Shown here: positions 15,167-20,767 of the stretch, piece after piece | Layout: the number at the start of each line of letters is the position of its first letter | How positions within the stretch are numbered: the stretch's first letter is position 1 | NCBI GenBank assembly: GCA_040376925.1 | Contig: JBEIPU010000052.1 | Location: forward strand, 1 to 24,184 | Source: RAM1 sp040376925 | Lineage (GTDB): Bacteria > Pseudomonadota > Gammaproteobacteria > Burkholderiales > Burkholderiaceae_C | Direction: 5' to 3' | DNA: 24,184 nucleotides | Program-made: the position numbers and the translations under genes | Notes under the pieces: model-generated | Seen by the model: only the letters and a program-made list of their open reading frames with translations | Databases searched by the model: none | Told to the model about the DNA's origin: nothing

Positions 15167-15748
15167 ATGAGCAATTCCCCCACATTCCGCCGGATCGCCG
15201 CTTGCGCCGCACTGGCCGCTTGTACGGCAGCCCAGGCACAGCACACAGGTCACGCTGGCCACATGGGCCACCAGGCCGCCGCCACCCCCTACGCCGGCCA
15301 GCAGGCGCGAAACATCAAGGCGCTGTCACCGCAAGAAATGCAGGATCTGATCGACGGCAAGGGCATGGGCCTGGCCAAGGCAGCAGAGCTCAACAGCTAC
15401 CCCGGCCCCATGCATGTGCTGGAGCTGGCGCAGGCCCTGCAGCTGAGCGACGCCCAGCGCGACGCCACCACGCGCCTGATGGCCACCCACAAGGACGAGG
15501 CGCGCGCCCTGGGCCGCCAGCTGGTAGAGGCCGAGCGTGAACTGGACCAGGCGTTTGCCACCCGCCGGATCGACGCGGCGTCGCTGTCGGCACAGCTTGC
15601 GCGCATCGGCGCGTTGCAGGCGGCCGTGCGTGATGCACACCTGCAAACGCATCTGAAGCAAACGGCGCTGCTCACGCCTGCGCAAATTGCAAGGTACGAC
15701 CAGTTGCGTGGCTACGGCAGCGGTGCAGCAAGCACCCACAAGCACTGA
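15167..15748 (+). CDS. Periplasmic Spy/CpxP-like (LTXXQ-type) metal-stress protein
   Basis: A 193-residue exported helical protein. The Sec signal ends near residue 24 (AAQAQ), followed by a His cluster (HTGHAGHMGH) able to bind copper. Helices such as MHVLELAQALQLSDAQRDAT and ARALGRQLVEAERELDQAFA, with the LSDAQ and LLTPAQIARYDQL motifs, match the Spy/CpxP chaperone group. It probably shields periplasmic proteins or metal under copper stress. ATG 15167 follows CGGAGA; an upstream TTG at 15146 lacks support. The C-terminus ends in THKH. Confidence 0.82.
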   Translation: MSNSPTFRRIAACAALAACTAAQAQHTGHAGHMGHQAAATPYAGQQARNIKALSPQEMQDLIDGKGMGLAKAAELNSYPGPMHVLELAQALQLSDAQRDATTRLMATHKDEARALGRQLVEAERELDQAFATRRIDAASLSAQLARIGALQAAVRDAHLQTHLKQTALLTPAQIARYDQLRGYGSGAASTHKH

Positions 15749-15764
15749 ATCCACGGAGCACAGC

Positions 15765-16253
15765 ATGTACAAGCGAACTTTCAGCCTGAGCCTGGCGCTG
15801 CTGCCGTTCACGGCCCACCGCGCGCTGGCGCACGGCGATGCCCACAAAAAGCCCGCTGCCGTGAAGAAAGAGCAGAAGCCCTGGGGCATTGCCGGCGACG
15901 CCAGGGCGGTCAAACGCACCATCGAAATCGCCATGACCGACGCCATGCGCTTTGCGCCCGACCGCCTGACGGTGCGCCAGGGTGAAACCGTGCGGCTGGT
16001 GATCCGCAACAACGGCAAGATGCTGCACGAGCTGGTGATCGGCACCAAACAGGAGCTGGACGAGCACGCCGCGCTGATGGTCAAGTTCCCGAACATGGAG
16101 CACGACGAGCCCTACATGGCCCATGTGGACCCGGGCAAGACAGGCCAGATCGTCTGGCACTTCAACCGCGCAGGCGAATTCGACTTTGCCTGCCTGATCG
16201 CCGGCCACTACCAGGCAGGCATGGTCGGCAAGATCACCGTCACACCCGCCTGA
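15765..16253 (+). CDS. copI: Periplasmic cupredoxin, CopI-like
   Basis: A 162-residue exported type-1 copper protein. A signal peptide covers about residues 1-22 (ending HRALA). The cupredoxin ligands are His88 in KMLHELVIG and Cys143, His148 and Met153 in FACLIAGHYQAGM, giving C-x4-H-x4-M. A second Met/His-rich strip (MVKFPNMEHDEPYMAH) lies between, and HGDAHKK follows the signal. CopI of purple bacteria is a periplasmic cupredoxin needed for copper tolerance; this protein has the same size and motifs. It sits in the metal operon after the Spy-like gene, so electron transfer or copper buffering with the multicopper oxidase is likely. Confidence 0.85.
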   Translation: MYKRTFSLSLALLPFTAHRALAHGDAHKKPAAVKKEQKPWGIAGDARAVKRTIEIAMTDAMRFAPDRLTVRQGETVRLVIRNNGKMLHELVIGTKQELDEHAALMVKFPNMEHDEPYMAHVDPGKTGQIVWHFNRAGEFDFACLIAGHYQAGMVGKITVTPA

Positions 16254-16270
16254 CCCCCAAGGAGACAACC

Positions 16271-16720
16271 ATGAAACGACGCAACCTCATCGCCGCCGCG
16301 CTGGCCTTCGGCACCCTGGCGCTGCAGGCGCAGACACTGCCGCTGGTGGAAGTCTGGAAAGACCCCAACTGCGGCTGCTGCAAGGACTGGATCAGGCACC
16401 TGGAGGCCAGCGGCTTCCGGGTGAAGGCCCACGACCAGGGCAACGCTGCCGCGCGCAAGCGCGTAGGGCTGCCTGAGACGCTGGGTTCGTGCCATACGGC
16501 AATCGTCGGCACTTATGTGGTCGAAGGCCACGTGCCCGCCCGGGACATCCAGCGCCTGCTGCGCGAAAGGCCCCGCGCCCTGGGCCTGGCCGTGCCGGGC
16601 ATGCCCGTGGGCTCACCCGGCATGGACGGGCCCGAATACCGCGGCCGCAAGGACCGCTATGACGTGCTGCTGGTCGCCACTGACGGCAGCACACGCGTTT
16701 ACCAGACTTACAACAGCTGA
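16271..16720 (+). CDS. DUF411 family exported metal-binding protein
   Basis: A 149-residue protein. Signal residues 1-21 precede the DUF411 core: VWKDPNCGCCKDWIRHLEAS (Cys34, 36, 37), GNAAARKRVGLPETLGSCHT (Cys74, His75), then VEGHVPARDIQRLL and AVPGMPVGSPGMDGP with Met111 and Met118. The Cys/His/Met set is what a Cu(I) site needs. DUF411 proteins are commonly found in copper-resistance clusters, but their exact task is unproven. A good ribosome binding site (AAGGAGA) precedes the ATG. Confidence 0.9.
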   Translation: MKRRNLIAAALAFGTLALQAQTLPLVEVWKDPNCGCCKDWIRHLEASGFRVKAHDQGNAAARKRVGLPETLGSCHTAIVGTYVVEGHVPARDIQRLLRERPRALGLAVPGMPVGSPGMDGPEYRGRKDRYDVLLVATDGSTRVYQTYNS

Positions 16721-16731
16721 AAGGAACCCCC

Positions 16732-17028
16732 ATGAACAAGCTCATCGCTGCCGCACTCATTGCCCTGACCTCGACTTTCGCCCTGGCGCAAGCCCCGGCC
16801 AGGGACATGGCAGAAGCCGAGGTGCGCAAGGTCGACAAGGACGCCAGGAAGATCACGCTCAAGCACGGCCCCATCAAGAACCTGGACATGCCCGCCATGA
16901 CCATGGTGTTCCAGGTGAAAGACGCCGCGCTGCTGGACAAGGTCGCCGCAGGCGACAAGGTGCGGTTCACCGCCGAGCAGCAGCAAGGCGCCTACGTGGT
17001 GACCGGCGTGGAGAAGGCTGTGCCATGA
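16732..17028 (+). CDS. CusF-like periplasmic copper-binding protein
   Basis: A 98-residue exported OB-fold protein. After a signal of about 20 residues it reads EVRKVDKDARKITLKHGPIK, then NLDMPAMTMVFQVKD. Aligned to E. coli CusF (His36, Trp44, Met47, Met49), the ligands are His45, Met53, Met56 and Met58, with identical spacing. The Trp that caps Cu(I) in CusF is therefore Met53 here. CusF shuttles Cu(I) to the CusCBA pump; with no pump in the window, the acceptor may be another component. The stop overlaps the next start as ATGA. Confidence 0.88.
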   Translation: MNKLIAAALIALTSTFALAQAPARDMAEAEVRKVDKDARKITLKHGPIKNLDMPAMTMVFQVKDAALLDKVAAGDKVRFTAEQQQGAYVVTGVEKAVP

Positions 17029-17672
17029 GCCGTATCCGACGCTGGCTTGTGGCCGGCATGGCGCTGTGCGGCGTGGCCGCGGCGCAGGCCGGGCCCATGG
17101 GTTTCAAGGACAGCACCATGGCCATGGGCGACTTCGGCCCCAACTGGCGCGAGGCCTGGGTCAACCACGCCATCACGCCGCGCGACGCCTTTGGCGCGGG
17201 CGGCATCTGGATGCGCTCGGACGACAAGCGCATCACCCGTGAATTTGCGGAAGTGAACTACACCCGGCTGGTCAAGCGCTGGAACGCGCCGCATTCGCAG
17301 GCCAACATCTGGTTTGTGGGCGGCGCCGGGCCGCTGCGGGGCAACGACTTCACCGGCACGCGCACCATGCTGGCGCCAGGCCTGTCCGCCGACTGGGAAA
17401 CCACGCGCCTGTATGTGTCGGCCACCGCGCGGCTGTACCGGGCCGAGGGCATCAACCACGACTACGCCGCGGTGCGCGCGGGCTTTTCTTTTTACGAAGT
17501 GGACTACGACCAGACCCAGCCCTGGCTGGTGGTGGAAGCACGGCGCATGCGCGGCCTGTCGGACGAAACCGAGGTGACGCCCATGCTGCGCCTGATCCAC
17601 AAGCGTTTCTTCGTAGAGCTGGGCGTCAACCAGATGAAGCAGGGCCGCTTCAATTTCATGTACATTTTTTGA
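17025..17672 (+). CDS. Exported protein of unknown function, probably an outer-membrane beta-barrel
   Basis: A 215-residue protein with a Sec signal (MSRIRRWLVAGMALCGVAAA, then QAG). The mature part has many short amphipathic strands, such as ANIWFVGGAG, TRLYVSATARLYRA, HDYAAVRAGFSFYEVDYD, PWLVVEARRM and RFFVELGVNQM. It ends in FNFMYIF; a C-terminal Phe on an alternating aromatic strand is the signature recognised by the BAM complex. I do not recognise a named family. It overlaps the CusF-like gene and lies 10 bp before the HMA gene, so it belongs to the metal operon and may be a metal channel or sensor at the outer membrane. Met residues cluster at the mature N-terminus (PMGFKDSTMAMGDF). Confidence 0.75.
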   Translation: MSRIRRWLVAGMALCGVAAAQAGPMGFKDSTMAMGDFGPNWREAWVNHAITPRDAFGAGGIWMRSDDKRITREFAEVNYTRLVKRWNAPHSQANIWFVGGAGPLRGNDFTGTRTMLAPGLSADWETTRLYVSATARLYRAEGINHDYAAVRAGFSFYEVDYDQTQPWLVVEARRMRGLSDETEVTPMLRLIHKRFFVELGVNQMKQGRFNFMYIF

Positions 17673-17682
17673 AGGAAAACCC

Positions 17683-18021
17683 ATGACCTCCATCACACTC
17701 AAATCCATCGCCGCCGCCGCGCTGCTCGCAGGCGCCAGCGGCGTCTGGGCCGCCGACACGGTCAAGGCCACGGTCAACGGCATGGTCTGCGCGTTTTGCG
17801 CGCAGGGCATTGAAAAGCGCCTGGGCAAGCTGCCCGCCACGCAGGCCGTGTTTGTGGACCTGAAAAAACGCGTCGTGGCGGTTGAGGCCAAGCCCGGCCA
17901 GAAGCTGGACAACCAGCTCATCACCGCCGAGATCACCGACGCCGGCTACGACGTCACCAGGATCGAAACCGTCACGCAGACGGTGGAGCAGATCAAGGCC
18001 GAGACCCGGGCCAAAAAATGA
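17683..18021 (+). CDS. Periplasmic heavy-metal-associated (HMA) domain protein, MerP-like
   Basis: A 112-residue exported ferredoxin-like metallochaperone. The signal ends near residue 24 (GVWAAD). The metal loop is GMVCAFCAQGIEKRLG with Cys36 and Cys39; Phe replaces the usual second Ala of GMTCAAC. The rest of the beta-alpha-beta fold is VFVDLKKRVVAVEAKPG and ITAEITDAGYDVTRIE. A charged C-terminal helix of about 20 residues extends beyond the normal MerP length (about 72 mature). Its stop overlaps the MerT-like start, so the two form a coupled pair: a periplasmic carrier and a membrane acceptor. Cu(I) is a more likely cargo than Hg(II) here. Confidence 0.88.
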   Translation: MTSITLKSIAAAALLAGASGVWAADTVKATVNGMVCAFCAQGIEKRLGKLPATQAVFVDLKKRVVAVEAKPGQKLDNQLITAEITDAGYDVTRIETVTQTVEQIKAETRAKK

Positions 18022-18419
18022 GCGCGGACGGTCTGGCCGAGTCGCGCACCGGCCTGTGGGCATCGGTGGCCAGCCTGTTTGCCAGCTCGGGCACGCTGGT
18101 GTGTTGCGCGCTGCCGGCGCTGCTGGTGGGCCTGGGCGCGGGGGCCGTGCTGTCGTCGCTGGTGTCGGCCGTGCCGCAGCTGGTCTGGCTCAGCGAACAC
18201 AAAGAGGGCCTGTTCACCGCCGCCGGCCTGATGCTGGCCGCCAGCGGCTGGCTGCAGTGGCGCAACCGCACGGCCCCCTGCCCCACCGACCCCGCGTTGC
18301 GCAACGCCTGCCTGCGCACGCGCAAGGCATCGGCACGGCTGTATGGCATCAGCGTGCTGATCTATGCAGTGGGCGGCTGGTTTGCATTTGTGCAACCGGC
18401 CCTGTCAGCCGCCACCTGA
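18018..18419 (+). CDS. MerT-like metal transport membrane protein
   Basis: A 133-residue protein with about three or four membrane helices. The first carries the MerT signature SGTLVCCALPALLVGLGAGA, with vicinal Cys29-Cys30. The loop after the second helix has a further pair, Cys88 and Cys98 (APCPTDPALRNACLR), comparable with the cytoplasmic Cys pair of MerT, though the gap is longer (x9). In mercury operons MerT receives Hg(II) from MerP and passes it inward to MerA. No merA or merR is in the window, and the neighbours are copper genes, so the pair may move copper. Direction and metal are open. Confidence 0.85.
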   Translation: MSADGLAESRTGLWASVASLFASSGTLVCCALPALLVGLGAGAVLSSLVSAVPQLVWLSEHKEGLFTAAGLMLAASGWLQWRNRTAPCPTDPALRNACLRTRKASARLYGISVLIYAVGGWFAFVQPALSAAT

Positions 18420-18431
18420 GCGCACAGGGGC

Positions 18432-19445
18432 ATGGATAATGAATTCATGCCCCTTCTGACCAGCGCCCGCAAGGCGGGCTCCATCACCGACGTCGCCGGC
18501 ATTGAGGTCGGCCACTTCACCGACACCCGCCGCCCCACGGGCTGCACCGTCGTCATGGCACGCGCGGGTGCCGTGGCCGGCGTGGATGTGCGTGGCGCCG
18601 CCCCCGGCACGCGCGAAACCGACCTGCTGTCACCGGTGAACCTGGTGGACACGGTACATGCCGTCATGCTGGCTGGCGGCAGCGCCTGGGGGCTGGATGC
18701 CGCCGGCGGCGCCATGCGCTGGCTCGAAGAGCGCGGCATCGGCTTTGACGTGCGCGTGGGCCGCCTGCCGATCGTGCCCGCCGCCGTACTGTTTGATTTG
18801 CTGGTGGGTGATGCAGCCATCCGCCCTGACGCCGCCGCAGGCTACGCTGCCTGCGCCGCCGCCACCACCAAGCGCCCCGCCGAGGGCAATGTGGGCGCGG
18901 GCACCGGCGCCGCGGTAGGCAAGATCTTTGGCATTGACCGCGCCATGAAAGGCGGCATCGGCACCGCGTCCGTCACCGTCGGCGGTGTGACGGTGGGCGC
19001 CCTGATTGCCTGCAACGCGCTGGGCGATGTGGTGGACCCGGACACGGCCCAGGTCATTGCGGGCGCCCGCACCGCCAACGGCAAAAAGCTTTTGGACACG
19101 CGGCGCGCTCTGCTGCGCGGCGACGCGCCCCGCCCGCTGCTGGCCGGCACCAACACCACCATCGGTGTGATCGCCACCGACGCCATCATCACCAAGGTAC
19201 AGGCCACCAAGCTGGCGCAGATGGCACACGACGGTCTGGCGCGCAGCATCAATCCGGTGCACACCATGAGTGACGGCGACACGCTGTTTGCGCTGGGCAC
19301 GGGCCGCGTCAAAACCCACCCCGGCATGATGGTGCTGGGCACCATGGCAGCCGAGGCCACGGCCCGCGCCGTGGTGCGCGCGGTGCTGGCCGCACGCGGC
19401 CTGACCGCCGGCACGCTGCACCTGCCCGCGGCCGGCGAGCTGTGA
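18432..19445 (+). CDS. P1-family Ntn peptidase (DmpA/ThnT-type aminopeptidase)
   Basis: A 337-residue precursor. Conserved parts are SITDVAGIEVGHFTD at the start, VNLVDTVHAVMLAGGSAWGL and GNVGAGTGAAVGK in the middle, and GTNTTIGVIATDA at 239-251. These enzymes cut themselves to free an N-terminal nucleophile. The likely site here is Asn241-Thr242, as in ThnT (Asn-Thr), whereas DmpA uses Gly-Ser. Relatives hydrolyse N-terminal D- or L-amino acid amides, beta-peptides or pantetheine-type amides; the substrate here is unknown. The ATG at 18432 has AGGGG just upstream; an internal ATG at 18447 is also possible. No signal peptide. It overlaps the TAXI gene at its end. Confidence 0.9.
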   Translation: MDNEFMPLLTSARKAGSITDVAGIEVGHFTDTRRPTGCTVVMARAGAVAGVDVRGAAPGTRETDLLSPVNLVDTVHAVMLAGGSAWGLDAAGGAMRWLEERGIGFDVRVGRLPIVPAAVLFDLLVGDAAIRPDAAAGYAACAAATTKRPAEGNVGAGTGAAVGKIFGIDRAMKGGIGTASVTVGGVTVGALIACNALGDVVDPDTAQVIAGARTANGKKLLDTRRALLRGDAPRPLLAGTNTTIGVIATDAIITKVQATKLAQMAHDGLARSINPVHTMSDGDTLFALGTGRVKTHPGMMVLGTMAAEATARAVVRAVLAARGLTAGTLHLPAAGEL

Positions 19446-20767
19446 TGCCCAAGGCCATCCGCTACACGCTGCTGTCCATCCGCGAGATGCTGATCTCGGC
19501 CGGGCCGTTTGCCTTGCTGGCCGCCGCCCTGGTCGTGCTGGCCTACCTGTGGCTCCAACCCACGCCACCCAAGCGCGTCACGCTGGCCACCGGCCCCGCG
19601 CAAAGCGCCTATGACGAGTTTGGCAAGCGCTACCAGAAGGCGCTGGCGGCCAATGGCATCCAGGTGGTGCTGCTGCCCAGCGAGGGCTCGTCGGCCAACC
19701 TGCAGCTGCTGCGCGACGGCAAGGCGGACCTGGGCTTTGTGCAGGGCGGCAGCGCCGACATTGCCGAGGGCGACGAGAACGCCATTGAATCGCTGGGCAG
19801 CCTGTTTGTGGAGCCCGTGTGGCTGTTCTACCGCGAGAGTGCCGCGCGTGGCGTGACCAGAACGGCCACGCTCACGGCGCTGTCGCAGCTGCAGGGCCTG
19901 CGCCTGAATGTAGGCACCCCGGGCAGCGGCGTGCCCAGCCTGATGGCCAAGCTGTTCGAGGCCAACCGGGTGGATACCGCCACGCTGAAGCTGTCGCAGC
20001 TGGAGCAGACCCCGGCCACCGTGGCCTTTCTGGGCGGCGAGCTGGACGCGATTGTGTTCGCCTCCGCGCCTGAATCACTGATGGTCCAGATGCTGCTGCA
20101 AACGCCGGGGGTGAAGCTGATGGACTTCGCCCAGGCCGAGGCGTATTCGCGGCGTTTTCCGTTCCTCACGCCCGCCACGCTGCCGCGCGGCGTGGTGGAC
20201 CTGGCGCAGGACATGCCGCCGGCCAATGTGCGGCTGATCGCGTCCACCACCTCGCTGCTCACGCGCGACGCCACCCACCCGGCGCTGTTGCAGCTGTTTG
20301 CCCAGGCCGCGCGCGAATTCCACGGCAAGGCCGGCTGGTTCAACCGCGCGGGCGTGTTCCCCAGCATCGAGCGCAGCGAATTTCCGCTGGCGACAGAGGC
20401 CGAGCGCGCCATCAAGGGCGGCCGCCCGCTGCTGCAGCGGTGGCTGCCGTTCTGGGCGGCCAACCTGGTCGAGCGCATGTGGCTGGTGCTGACCATCATC
20501 ATCGCCATCCTGCTGCCGGCCAGCCGCATCGTGCCGCCGCTGTATGAGTTTCGCATCCGCTCGCGGGTGTTTCGCTGGTACGCGCAGCTGCGCGACATCG
20601 AGGCCCGGCTGGACGCCGACCCGGCGGCAGGCCAGGGCCTGCTGGCCGAGCTGAACGCGCTGGACGACAAGGCTGGCAAGATCAACGTGCCGCTGTCGTA
20701 TGCCGATGAGGTTTACGCCCTGCGCAACAACATCCACCTGGTGCGCAAGAAGCTGCTCAGAGCGTGA
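19445..20767 (+). CDS. Membrane-anchored TAXI-family TRAP-type solute-binding protein
   Basis: A 440-residue protein. A membrane anchor at about 17-38 is followed by the TAXI binding domain, with VTLATGPAQSAYDEFGKRYQ, DLGFVQGGSADIAEG and FVEPVWLFYRES. A second membrane helix lies at about 345-365 (MWLVLTIIIAILLPAS), then a charged, probably cytoplasmic tail of about 75 residues (VFRWYAQLRDIEARL and onward). Ordinary TAXI proteins are free periplasmic receptors for TRAP permeases; none is encoded nearby. This two-helix form may act as a signalling or structural receptor. The start is ATG 19445, sharing a base with the peptidase stop (TGATG); GTG 19442 would add one residue. The gene overlaps the convergent DUF1631 gene by 11 bp. 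Confidence 0.87.
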   Translation: MPKAIRYTLLSIREMLISAGPFALLAAALVVLAYLWLQPTPPKRVTLATGPAQSAYDEFGKRYQKALAANGIQVVLLPSEGSSANLQLLRDGKADLGFVQGGSADIAEGDENAIESLGSLFVEPVWLFYRESAARGVTRTATLTALSQLQGLRLNVGTPGSGVPSLMAKLFEANRVDTATLKLSQLEQTPATVAFLGGELDAIVFASAPESLMVQMLLQTPGVKLMDFAQAEAYSRRFPFLTPATLPRGVVDLAQDMPPANVRLIASTTSLLTRDATHPALLQLFAQAAREFHGKAGWFNRAGVFPSIERSEFPLATEAERAIKGGRPLLQRWLPFWAANLVERMWLVLTIIIAILLPASRIVPPLYEFRIRSRVFRWYAQLRDIEARLDADPAAGQGLLAELNALDDKAGKINVPLSYADEVYALRNNIHLVRKKLLRA

